A stretch of DNA of 64,000 nucleotides from Vicia villosa (taxonomy: Eukaryota > Streptophyta > Magnoliopsida > Fabales > Fabaceae), in the NCBI RefSeq assembly GCF_029867415.1, contig NW_026705766.1:186001-250000 (forward strand), written 5' to 3'. The translations under genes were made by a program, and so were the position numbers. Below the pieces are notes generated by a model. It had not been told where the DNA came from. It made no database searches and saw only the letters and a list, made by a program, of their open reading frames with translations. How positions within the stretch are numbered: position 1 is the stretch's first letter; every line of letters begins with the position of its first letter. Below are positions 48,418-59,275 of the stretch, piece by piece.

Positions 48418-48538
48418 ATAGTCGGTCGTTTGAGTCAGAGTCTTAATTTCGGTTAATCCTTCGTATGCGATTAGTGTAAGGTTGACACTATCGATACTTC
48501 TTGTTCTAATGAATATTGTTTTAATATTTAGCAGAAAA

Positions 48539-49660
48539 ATGGCCGGAAGAGGAGGAAGAAACGACGACGCGATTGCTGAGGCTCTGGGTATGATTGCTGG
48601 TGTGCTGGGAGGGAATGCCAATGGGGTTGGTATTGGTGCTGACAGGCAGTTAAATAGTTTTCAGAGGAACAACCCTCCGTTGTTCAAAGGCACTCACGAT
48701 CCCGAAGGCGCTCAGAAGTGGCTAAAAGAAATTGAAAGGATCTTCCGAGTGATTGATTGTGATGAAAATCTGAAGGTGAGATATGGTACTCACATGCTGT
48801 CTGAAGAAGCTGATGATTGGTGGATGGCTAGTAGGGATGAATTGCAATCTGCTGGTGTTGCAATTACTTAGGCTGTGTTCAAGAGAGAATTTTTGCGGAG
48901 GTACTTTCCTGAGGATGTTAGAGGCAGGAAAGAGGTTGAATTTTTGGAGCTGACGCAAGGTAACATGACCGTGTTGGGGTATGCGTCCAAGTTTGTTGAG
49001 TTGGCAAAGTATTATGTCCACTACAACAATGATGAGGCTAGCGAGTTCTCGAAGTGTGTTAAGTTTGAGAATGGTCTCCGTGACGAGATTAAACAGGGTA
49101 TCAGATATCAGAAGATTCGCAGGTTTGTTGATTTGGTTGACTACAGCCGAATCTTTGAAGAGGACAATATTAAGCTGAAGTCGTCACACTCTCGCGAGTT
49201 AGTCGACAGGAAAGGGAAGAAGCATATGGATTGTGGTAAGCCGTATGGTAAAGGTAACCAGAAAGCTGGAGGCTGGAAGAAGCCTAGTGGGGGAGACTCA
49301 AGTGCCCCTATTAAGTGCTTCAAGAGTGGAGAACCTTGACATCGCATTCACGAGTGCAAAAGTGAAGAAAAGAAGTGCTATAAGTGTGGTAAGGCGGGCC
49401 ACATTGCTAATGAGTGCAAAGGAAACAATGTAACTTGTTTCAACTGCGGAGAAGAGGGCCATATTAGTCCTAAGTTTCCTAAGCCAAGGAAGAATCAAGC
49501 TGGTGGTAATGTGTTCGCCTTATCTGGTTCTGAGACTACTCCAGAGGATCGGTTGATTAAAGGTACGTGTTTTATTCATGGCACACCTTTAATTGTGATT
49601 ATAGACACTGGCACGACACACTCTTTTATTTCTATGGATTGTGCTAAAAGGTTGAATTAG
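48539..49660 (+). pseudogene. Tekay gag and protease, with premature stops
   Basis: The frame starts MAGRGGRNDDAIAEALG at 48539. Gag core text includes PPLFKGTHDPEGAQKWLKEI, FKREFLRRYFPEDVRGRKE and FLELTQGNMTV. Three zinc-knuckle units follow at about 49312-49477: the first has its second cysteine as S (CFKSGEP), the second is complete (CYKCGKAGHIANEC), the third has its last cysteine as F (CFNCGEEGHISPKF). Protease begins IIDTGTTHSFIS (about 49600). In-frame stops occur at 48869 (TAG) and 49337 (TGA). The sequence is cut at 49660 by the nested Ogre-like element. Confidence 0.92.
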
Positions 49661-50906
49661 TGATTAGTGATCATGATAAAAAATAGTTGACAAAAATAAA
49701 ATAAGGATTTAGAACATTAAAGTAATTACTTTATAAAAAAAACTAATTATAAACCTAACCCTAATTAATTAAAATTATTAAATTAAATTAATTAAAATTA
49801 TTTTTATATATAAAATAAAAAAGGAGGTTGAAAATCAAAAGAAATAGTTAAAATATTTTATATAAAAATAATTAAGTAAAAGGAAAAAAAAAGATTTATG
49901 TAATAAATAAAATAAAAAAAAGAATGAAGGGAACTTAGCTCTGATCCTGTGTGGACGCCTCCTGAGGGCGTATGGTATGCCTTCAGTCCTATGGGCGTCA
50001 GATTTGGCCTTGGGGCAAATACAAAATAGAGGAAGAATTGGACGCGAAAATAAAACCCTGATCCCTTTGGCCAAAGGATGTACATGCAAAAATAATAATA
50101 AGAATAAGAATATAAGTAATAGTAATAATAATAATACAAGAAAAGAATTGGGGTTTAGAAAATTAAATTATGGACAAAACTACGAATAACCTTTGATTTG
50201 GCCAAATACCAAAAGATTTTTGGCCAAATATGAATAACCTTGATTTGGCCAAATACCAAAAGGTTTTGGCCAAAAAAGCAATTGGGGCACCATCCACCTG
50301 GTCAATCCATATAAAACCTGTTCATAAACCAGCACAATGTTACGGTTAAGAAAATAAATGAAAAAATAGAAAAGTGATTAAAATAAAATAAAAAAATATA
50401 AAAACCTGATTATAAATCAAATAAAATAAGAACACGAAACTACAAATTTTTTTAGAGTTTTTTGAAAATATGAAAATAGAAATTAAATCAAATAAAATAA
50501 AATTGTTCTACGATTTTTTTCTGAACTTCTGGAAAAAATTCGGAGCAAATCGAAACAGTAGTTTCAGAATTCGACTGATAGGTTGGAAAATTTATTACTG
50601 TGCTGCAGCCGGAATTGCAACCCTGAAAAAGGAAAAGTAGGAGAAAATATTTTGTGTTTGTGAGAAGAGAGAGGGAGAGAGAGACAGTCAGGGTTAGAAT
50701 TGTTAGTCCCTAATATATAAAAAATATTAGTATTAATAAGAAAAATATTAGGTTAAAAAACAATGGGCTTGGACTCTAAAAAAGATTTAATTAGTAATAA
50801 AAATAAAATTCTAATAACTATTAATTATATTACTAAATAATAATAATAGCTAACTAACTATAATATAATTAGAAATAAAAATATAAAACTAATAATAACT
50901 GAATTA

Positions 50907-50959
<53 letters not shown>

Positions 50960-51300
50960 CATCTATCTGATTTAATGCTTAAAATAAAAAAGTAACTTCT
51001 AAAAATGATATATATTTTTTGTAATTTTTGAATATATTTTACTAAAAGAAGTATAAAAATTAAGAAAAGATGTTTTAAACTTCCTGATAAAAAAGAAGAA
51101 ATATTAACTAAAGAAGTTAAAAAAATAATAAAAAATGGAAAAAAGTTAGAAAATAAAATAAAGGTTAGAAGTGAGATTCGAACTCGGGACCTTTCGGTCG
51201 TGCGTCTTTTGCCCTCAAATTCTTACCGATTGCGCTACGTCAATTATTTGAAATAAAATGACATAGACAATTATAAGAGGGCAAATTTTGGGGTATGACA
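49661..51300 (-). repeat. Ogre-like 3' LTR, truncated
   Basis: In minus orientation it covers the first 1640 nt of the LTR, from TGTCATACC at 51300 to a break at 49661. Compared with the right copy it has an extra segment of about 130 nt (about 50068-50195) rich in AATAAT, and lacks a segment near 58430-58490. Repeated TTTGGCCAAA words lie at about 50200-50275. A TAA microsatellite is at 50915-50957. Confidence 0.85.
51162..51241 (-). ncRNA. tRNA-like sequence in Ogre-like LTR (left copy)
   Basis: On the minus strand TAGCGCAATCGG (51226-51237) fits the pol III A box and GAGTTCGAATC (51175-51185) the B box, about 40 nt apart. CGACC...GGTC between them could form a stem. It does not fold as a normal tRNA by eye. 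It starts about 60 nt from the LTR start, in sense orientation for the element. Probably a tRNA- or SINE-derived insertion now part of the LTR. Confidence 0.6.
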
Positions 51301-51313
51301 GCTGCCCCTGTTC
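51301..51313 (-). other. Polypurine tract of the Ogre-like element
   Basis: GAACAGGGGCAGC on the minus strand directly precedes the LTR start at 51300. Confidence 0.65.
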
Positions 51314-51489
51314 AATCTTCTTATATCTGAAGATGTAGATTGGCATGTGTGCCTGTCGGAATGTGAAGGTAGAAGAGGATTGAACACTAGAATACCAAGA
51401 AATTTGCCCTTGCTGATGATGAAGGGACTTTTTGGAGATGGGCTTAAAGATGCCATCCAGGCAGAGTATTGTTAGAGATGGGCTTTAAA

Positions 51490-51940
51490 GATGTCATCCA
51501 GCTTGATAGCCTTGAGAATCAGAATACGTCGTACGTTAGACTATACTTTTTAGGATGAGTCGTACGTTTAGACTATATCTGAACTTGAAGTGTTTGAATG
51601 TTAGTCGTGTCAGTACCGTTCGTAGTATCTGAATTAGACTTTGGAAAAGTTGATCGTGTCTACACCGTTCGTGATGATAGAACTAGATTTTTGAGAGTCG
51701 ATCGTGTCAGCACCGTTCGTAGTAACTGAATTAGATCTTTGAAAGTTTTTCGTGTCAGCACCGTTCGTAGTAACTGAATTTGACTTTGGAAAAGTTGATC
51801 GTGTCTACACCGTTCGTGATGATAGAACTAGATCTTTGAAAGTCGATCGTGTCAGCACCGTTCGTAGTAACTGAATTAGATCTTGAAAAGATGATCGTGT
51901 CTACACCGCTCGTGATAATAGAATTAGATCCTTGAAATAG
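51490..51940. repeat. Tandem array A, ~48-nt units
   Basis: Seven TCGTGTC...ACCGTTCGT units begin near 51605, 51654, 51702, 51750, 51799, 51847 and 51895, so the period is 48-49 nt. Two variants alternate: one with CAGCACCGTTCGTAGTAAC and one with CTACACCGTTCGTGATGATA, in the order 1-2-1-1-2-1-2. Two GTCGTACGTTAGACTATA-like units before it (about 51527-51580) resemble array B. Confidence 0.9.
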
Positions 51941-52192
51941 AATACCATAACGGGTCATACATTAGACCATATGTGATAGAGGATGTCAGAACGAGTCATG
52001 CATTAGACCATATCTGAGGAAGAATACCAGAACGAATCATACATTGGATCATATCTGATGGAAGATGTCAGAACGAGTCGTACATTAGACCATATCTGTA
52101 GGATAATGCCAGAACGAGTCATACATTAGACCATATCTGATTGAGAATACCAGAACGAGTCATACATTAGACCATATCTGATAGAGAATGCT
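51941..52192. repeat. Tandem array B, ~41-nt units
   Basis: Six units with CGAGTCATACATTAGACCAT begin near 51951, 51991, 52031, 52072, 52113 and 52154, a period of 40-41 nt. They directly adjoin array A. In element orientation both arrays lie just upstream of the 3' LTR. Confidence 0.9.
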
Positions 52193-54503
52193 TGCTTGTT
52201 AGAGTTGATAAGTTATTCGATGAAGTTTTGGAATGTAAAAAGACTTGCCAAAATGAATCTTCAGTTTGATTATATCTGAGAGGAACGCTTGTCGAGATGG
52301 AACCTAAAAACAAAATTAAACATATGCAAAGTCATGATGCATGTATTATGTGATGAGTCTCTCAAAATAAATGAGAAACCGTATGTTTATCATGAAGTAA
52401 TGTATGCAATGTATGAATATGTATGTGATGTATATGGTGTATGACTGATGCTATTTGGAGTGTTTTGAGAAAATAAATCTCTATATCATTGTGATTTTGA
52501 TGTCTGGTCTTATTTTGGAGATGCTCAGCTGGGGATGAGAGCCATTTGAGTGATTGATCTTGATATACCATGACTGGGGATAAGAAGGATGAATAAACCC
52601 GTTTGAAGAAGAGAAAAGAGTCGGGGAATCAGCAGTGTCGAAGATGTAAAACTCTGTTGGGGAACTAAGTCCTTGTTGGGACGAGAACATTTGAAGATAT
52701 CTTCTTAATAATTACTCTGTGAGGATATGATCCTGTGAAACCGGCTTTGTGGGAAGACATGGATGTCTTGAATGTTGCCCCCAGTATTATATTAACTGTC
52801 ATTCCTGGATTTGTATTGATTGGGACACACCAATGAGTGTTGGTTGAAGTGTTAAACAGGCTTTGCACAACTTTGCCCCTGCTAGTAGGGAGTTTGGAGA
52901 GATTCGCCTTGTGAGGACCTTCGGACATATACTATGGATGATGCCCCTAGTACTCATAAACTTAGGGTGGTGCCCCTGACTGATCGGGAAGTATCTTCAG
53001 ATCCACTTGGGTGCATGCCTCTGATTGTTTGGAATCTTGAGAGATTCTTGGAATCTTGAGAGATTATTGGAATCTTGACTTGACTGCCCCATATTGATTG
53101 GCATTTGAGGGATTCTTGGAATCTTGGCTTGATTGCCTCAGATTGATTGGGCAAAACGTGCCATGCCCCTTGTATACGTAGGAGACATGGCTTCTGAAGT
53201 GGTTTTGTCTGTCGGGATAACTTTGAGTTATTAGTCATACCCTGTGCAGATTCTTTCTGATGTTAACATTTGAAATTATGTAGCAAAATATGTTTAATAA
53301 TGAATTCATGAGATGCAATGCATATGTCTTGTCTTGAGTTTGTTGAAAAACATTAAAACTGGAGATGTAAAAGCGTGATGTTTATAAAAACATGATGTTT
53401 GTAAAAAAACGAAATATCAACTCAGCATTTGTGGTAAACCTTAAGGAGTCAGGATACCTTTTTGGTGACAGTATGCTTTCGAACTAACCATGCTTCAGTT
53501 AGGTCTTTCAAGGGTTGTAACGTGGCTTGGTTCGCGGTTTAAGAAACAAAGGATAATGGCTCAAAAATTTATTTATACCCATCCCAATCTTCGTGACGTT
53601 CTTCGATCCTATGCTCAGTTAAATTTGTGTTTAAGCCTTTAGCAAAGCTTGAAGTTGTAACATTGATGTTTGATGATGGTTAAAGTATCAGAGGTCTAAT
53701 TTGGACAGGCAGTCATCCTTTGTTGTAATACTTTCTTTTTGTTGAGGATTTGTAGTGACCTCTTTTGAAATGTTTTCTTTTGTCGAGGATTTTTTAGCGA
53801 TCTCTTTTTTGACTTTGTTATCCCTAACTTTTGCCTGAACTGTTTATTTTAAGATTACAGTCAGCGGGATGTTTGATTTTCGATAAGTCTCCTTCATAGG
53901 TTTTGACTTAATTTTTCTTTTTCTTTTTGATAGATATTGACTGCCTGACTTAATGATTACGGGTACCCATCATTACTTGTACATAAGGCATATTGGCATA
54001 ACTGAGTTAACTGAGTAACTACCCTGCCCCGGGTTATGATTAAGGGTTCAATTTGCATATGAAAAAAAACTTCTACACCTTAGGCTCAAAGGGGTTGATG
54101 AGGGATTAACATCCTTATATCTCCACTATTTAGGAATTGAAACAATGTCTGTACATCGTCAGCATAGTCCGTTCAAAAGCATACTGTATGAGGTTGCGGT
54201 ATCGTTTTCGTCATCCTCCCTCAAAAGGCTTACAGCTTAGCAGGAGTTGAATATCACAAAACATAAGCAAAGTAAAAACACAATTTAAATGAGTGATATT
54301 GAAATGATTTATTCAAGACAAACATATGCAATGCATGGAGGATGATTATTAAAACAGATAATGTCTATCATGAGTCAAATGTTTAAACAAACAGGAAAGA
54401 AATTGCAAATGAAAGTAAAGCTAATGAACCAAAAGTTCGTCCTTCTAGACATTAGTCAGTCTCATCATGATTAGGCATGGGAGCAGTGATCACATTGGGG
54501 GTC
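52193..54503 (-). other. Ogre-like internal region without recognisable coding
   Basis: Many short imperfect duplications (for example TTCTTGGAATCTTG near 53043 and 53113) and no protein domain were seen. It occupies the place where pol would be expected. Confidence 0.5.
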
Positions 54504-54719
54504 TCAGGAATGTTTAATTTCCTCATCATCGATCATGTCTTGGATCATATTCTTTAATGCCCAGCAGCTATTGGTATCTTGCCTGGGACTATTGGAATGG
54601 TAGGCACATCGCATGTTTGGATTGTGTTTAGCAGAGGAAGTGTTGATGTGTTGAGGAGGATCCCTCACAGTAATCATTCCTGCCTTCAACAGACGTTGCA
54701 AAGCCTGATCTAATGACAT
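54504..54719 (-). pseudogene. Ogre/Tat gag zinc-finger segment
   Basis: The minus-strand frame reads MSLDQALQRLLKAGMITV, then NPNMRCAYHSNSPRQDTN and CWALKNMIQDMIDDEE. The pattern CAYHSNSPxHDTxxCWALK is the zinc-finger region of Ogre/Tat gag; here the conserved histidine is Q (PRQDT). The frame is open only over 71 codons, so gag is incomplete. Confidence 0.85.
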
Positions 54720-54784
54720 GTTAATTTTGGTGAATTGACGCTTAGGCGCGTCTGGCTTGCGCCGTTGTTGTGGAACTCGTGTAG

Positions 54785-55140
54785 AGATTCAGAGCATCCA
54801 GGGTTCGAGCTTCCGGAATGTGTATCTGATAAGAATATTTCAGAATGTTCAGGGTTCAAGCTTCCGGAATGTATATCTGATTGGAATGTTTCAGAATTCT
54901 GGGGGTCAAGCTTCCAGAATGTATATCTGATTTGAATGTTTCAGAAGACTGGGGGTCAAGCTTCCAGAATGTTCATCTGATTGGAACTTTCAGAATGTCC
55001 GGGGTTCGAGCTTCCGGAATGTACATCTGATTGGAATGTTTCAGAAGTCTGAGGGTCGAGCTTTCGAAATGTATATCTGATTGGAATGTTTCAGAATGTC
55101 CGGGGTTCGAGCTTCCGAAATTTTCATCTGATAGAAATTG
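54785..55140. repeat. Tandem array C, ~50-nt units
   Basis: Seven units with GGGTTCGAGCTTCCGGAATG and ATCTGATTGGAATGTTTCAG are centred near 54807, 54859, 54909, 54959, 55009, 55059 and 55110, so the period is 50-52 nt. In element orientation the array lies just upstream of the gag zinc finger. Units alternate between TTC.GGGGTTCGAG and CTGGGGGTCAAG forms. Confidence 0.9.
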
Positions 55141-56285
55141 ATTTGTTGATGGTATTTGTCTGACCAGTTGGTCGACCTGAAAGGCAAAGTTATTTTTATG
55201 AATGCAAATGCAATCTTTTCAAGGATCTTTAAGGAATTTAGTTAGCAACATTAGAAAATGATTTGGTCGCATCTTCGTTTGAAGAACTTTGATTCTTGGA
55301 TGTTCTTCTATGGGAATCAAGCTCACCATATCCAGTGGGTCATAGCCTCTGATTCGGGATACTTCTGAATTTGAAGGTACACGGCTAGACGAAAATAAAT
55401 CCTCTTGCCCTTTGATAGGTGCTGAGTCTCTGAATTGGAAGGTATGTGGCCAGAGGAAAATAAATCCTCTTGCCCCTTGATAGGAATTCAATCCTTAATA
55501 AGAGCACCTGAAATTGTGCGCCCTAAATTCCTAAGATCCTTGAAAGGGTTAGTTAAATCATGTTATGCTTATGATGTCATGATGTCATGATGTTATGCAA
55601 TGCATCAGGCAAAGCGTAAGATAGTAAGGACGAGTGAGTCCCACAAGAAAAACCTGTAAGAAAACCAAAGGGTTAGTAGCAAGCACAGACAAGTCACACA
55701 AGTGTCCTTAGGTTTAAAGGCTTGCGTGAAGTTCGTAGGTAAGTACCCTCCCCACTGAAGTTAAGTTGGTTCAACCTGTTCTAGAATAGTAACCGGGTTC
55801 TATGGTGCTCATATCCCTGATCTTTCTCACAGACATTGTCTCAACATGGCACTCAATCGGCCAGCCAAAAGCATCCCTAGAGTCCAATCTCAATGAGTGT
55901 AGCATCAAGTATCAACCGGCTTCAGTCAAGAATCCAAAGCCAGCTATCTCGCTACTTCCTATAGGCCAAAGTCAAGTTCAACTAGGGTTCTAAGGGCGAA
56001 TTAGTGCTTATGACACCACGCGGTAGCCAAATGTCTCCTCGATCATATTCAAGGGCCATCAGGACAAACCAAAGCGTCGCACTAACGGTGGCCACCAGTT
56101 CAACCATAACGATACATGTCGTACAGCCTCCCTGGTCTAATGCCACATACCTAAGGTACACTAGATCCGGGTGTAGGATCTTTCACACAGCAGAATACCC
56201 AAAACAGCCTTTAAAGATAAAGCAAACAAGTCAAACAAATTTAAAGTGATCCTAGCTCTAAGGTAACCCCTCTTTTATTCGAAAG
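55141..56285 (-). other. Ogre-like 5' internal region
   Basis: A 66-nt segment containing AAATAAATCCTCTTGCCC is duplicated (about 55370-55490). Short open frames on either strand have no known domain. Likely leader or remains of the Ogre extra 5' ORF. Confidence 0.5.
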
Positions 56286-56305
56286 CATCCCCAACAGAGT
56301 CGCCA
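56286..56305 (-). other. Ogre-like primer-binding site (tRNA-Arg type)
   Basis: On the minus strand TGGCGACTCTGTTGGGGATG follows the LTR end after GAAC. It starts TGGCGACTC and contains TTGGGGAT, close to the complement of the plant tRNA-Arg 3' end, the primer type reported for Ogre. Confidence 0.7.
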
Positions 56306-56309
56306 GTTC

Positions 56310-58881
56310 TGTAATACGGTGAACTGACTTTATTTGAAATGTTGCGGATAGCATGAGTCGCCACCGGCTTTTATTTTATCCAATATATAGAAAGGCTAAA
56401 AGAACAGGAAAGACCTTTGAAAGATTTTGAGTTCGGGGGTTGGTTATACAAAGGGAAGGTGTAAGGCACCCTTTGCATCCATGGTTTTCCATGGGCTCTT
56501 AATTGCTTAGCTCACTTTTGAATTGTTTGAAATGTTTGAAAAGGAGGGTGTGAATAGAAATTTGAATAAGAACTTTAGCTTGTAAATAAGCGTAGTCTTT
56601 TTGAAAAGTTTCTTTGAAAAGAAGTGGGAAAAGATTTTGAATTTGAATTTGAATTTGAAAAAGAGCAAGCAATTAATAGCAACTACCTTAAGTTTAGAAA
56701 TTTTTTCTTTTAGCTTTTCAGGGGGAAAGGGTCCATCCATACCATGAGAGGGCATGAAGTCTTTCAATTGGATGTTAAGGGTCATCGAAATTATCGTTCG
56801 CCATAAGACTGTCCCATGCCATAAAGAGGGCAGGTAGTCTAAGGAAAGGATATAATAGTCATTTAATATTTTTAGGCATCATGCGAGGATACCTAAGCAA
56901 TTGGGACAATTATCTTTTATAAGGCAACCTCGAGGGAGTTTCAATAACTTTGAAGGCAACATTGCTTTAGGTATCCTCGAAATCAAGGGACTTGACTATT
57001 ATTTAGTATAATTAGAGGCAACAAGGCAACAGTAATAAGGCAACAAGGCAACCAGAGGGATTACCCTAAAGGTGTGTGGGTGCACAATCACGTGGTTAAC
57101 TTCGATTACATTTATCTTGTAAATTAGTGATCTATGTTCAATTCCTGGTTGCACTCCCTATTTTACTAACCACGCAGAAAAATAAGCAAAAAATTAAAGG
57201 CAGAAATTAAAAGTTCCTACGCTATTACAATAAACACCTGCGGGGATGGGGAATTAAAGCAGAAAATAAGAGATGAATAATTAATTTAATTATCTTTATC
57301 TTGAGCCTTGATCTTCCTCGAACCTTCGATTGACTCTGAACATCTGAGAATTAAACGGAAAATAATAGGGGTGAGTGCATTACAAATTCATTGGCGATTT
57401 GGAACAAACCCTATTTTAATAAAAAGGCAAAAATTAAAATTAAAATGATATTTAAACAAAAGAAAGGGAGTTAGAACTTAGCTTTTTGATCTGATGGCGC
57501 GTGACTGAAGGATATTGGTTACTCCTGAAAATTAGCCACGAAATTATAACGTGGCAGATAAAAAATTAAAACAGTAATAATTGAGGCACAAAAGGGTAAG
57601 GCAAAAACAAACCCTGAAAGGGGACAGAAGTCCATTATGGTTAATAGAAAAAAATATGTAAATAAAAAACCTAGACTAAGGTTAATGTACAACACCTACC
57701 AATAACAGTGATTAGTGATCATGATAAAAAATTAGTTGACAAAAATAAAATAAGGATTTATAACATTAAAGTAATTACTTTATAAAAAAAAATAATTATA
57801 AACCTAACCCTAATTAATTAAAATTATTAAATTAAATTAATTAAAAATATTTTTATATATAAAATAAAAAAGGAGGTTGAAAATCAAAAGAAATAGTTAA
57901 AATATTTTATATAAAAATAATTAAGTAAAAGGAAATAAAAAGATTTATGTAATAAATAAAATAAAATAAAAGAATTAAGGGAACTTAACTCTGATCCTGC
58001 GTGGACGCCTCCTGAGGGCGTATGGTATGCCTTCAGTCCTGTGGGCGTCAGATCTGGCCTTGGGGCAAATACAAAATAGAGGAAGAATTGGGCGCGAAAA
58101 TAAAACCCTGATCCCTTGATTTGGCCAAATACCAAAAGGTTTTTGGCCAAATATGAATAATCTTGATTTGGCCAAATACCAAAAGGTTTTGGCCAAAAAA
58201 GCAATTGGGGTACATCCACTTGGTCAATCCATAGAAAACCTGTTCATAAACCAGCACAATGTTACGGTTAAGAAAACAAATGAAAAAATAGAAAAGTGAT
58301 TAAAATAAAATCAAAAAAATATAAAAACCTGATTATAAATCAAATAAAATAAGAACACGAAACTACAAATTTTTTTAGATTTTTTTGAAAATATGAAAAT
58401 AGAAATTAAATCAAATAAAATAGAAAAAAGATGAATTTTCGATTTTGAGGGTCGAAATCCTTTAGAATTTTATTCTAAAGGAGTATTGTTCTACGATTTT
58501 TTTCTGAACTTCTGGAAAAAATTCGGAGCAAATCGAAACAGTAGTTTCAGAATTCGACTGATAGGCTGAAAAATTTATTACTGTGCTGCAGCCGGAATTG
58601 CAACCCTGAAAAAGGAAAAGTAGGAGAAAATATTTTTTGTGTTTGTGAGAAGAGAGAGAGAGTCAGGGTTAGAATTGTTAGTCCCTAATGTATAAAAAAT
58701 ATTAGTATTTATAAGGAAAATATTAGGTTAAAAAACAATGGGCTTGGACTCTAAAAAAGATTTAATTAGTAATAAAAATAAAATTCTAATAACTATTAAT
58801 TATATTACTAAATAATAATAATAGTTAACTAACTATAATATAATTAGAAATAAAAATATAAGACTAATAATAACTGAATTA

Positions 58882-58934
<53 letters not shown>

Positions 58935-59275
58935 CATCTATCTGATTTAATGCTTAAAATAAAAAAGTAACTTCTAAAAATGATATATATATTTTTTAAT
59001 TTTTGAATATATTTTACTAAAAGAAGTATAAAAATTAAGAAAAGATGTTTTAAACTTCCTGATAAAAAAGAAGAAATATTAACTAAAGAAGTTAAAAAAA
59101 TAATAAAAAATGGAAAAAAGTTAGAAAATAAAATAAAGGTTAGAAGTGAGATTCGAACCCGGGACCTTTCGGTCGTGCGTCTTTTGCCCTCAAATTCTTA
59201 CCGATTGCGCTACGTCAATTATTTGAAATAAAATGACATAGACAATTATAAGAGGGCAAATTTTGGGGTATGACA
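56310..59275 (-). repeat. Ogre-like 5' LTR, complete
   Basis: 2966 bp. On the minus strand it opens TGTCATACCCC at 59275 and ends CCGTATTACA at 56310. Positions 57709-59275 pair with the left copy; 56310-57708 has no partner there. TTTGGCCAAA repeats are at about 58118-58196 and a TAA microsatellite at 58885-58931. The tRNA-like stretch lies at 59140-59216. Confidence 0.85.
59140..59216 (-). ncRNA. tRNA-like sequence in Ogre-like LTR (right copy)
   Basis: Same as the left copy, but the B box is GGGTTCGAATC (59150-59160), a fuller match to the consensus GGTTCGANTC. A box TAGCGCAATCGG at 59201-59212 on the minus strand. Confidence 0.6.

Larger units (their letters stand above)
49661..59275 (-). 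mobile_element. Ogre-like gypsy element nested in Tekay, lacking pol
   Basis: Two long copies (49661-51300 and 56310-59275) flank about 5 kb. In minus orientation the 5' LTR is the right copy, opening TGTCATACC and closing CGTATTACA. A tRNA-Arg-like primer site (TGGCGACTCTGTTGGGGAT) follows after 4 nt. A gag zinc-finger segment of Ogre/Tat type is on the minus strand. No protease, reverse transcriptase or integrase was seen, so the element depends on other copies or is a deletion derivative. The left copy lacks about 1.4 kb present in the right copy, and no 5-bp target duplication flanks the insertion (ATTAG left, AGAAT right). Confidence 0.85.

Noticed and set aside
51162..51241. Functional tRNA gene
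   Set aside because: Internal boxes fit, but the cloverleaf does not close by eye and the sequence is duplicated as part of an LTR.
51490..55140. Regular arrays as a possible CRISPR array
   Set aside because: Units are contiguous tandem repeats without unique spacers, in a plant retrotransposon; no cas genes.
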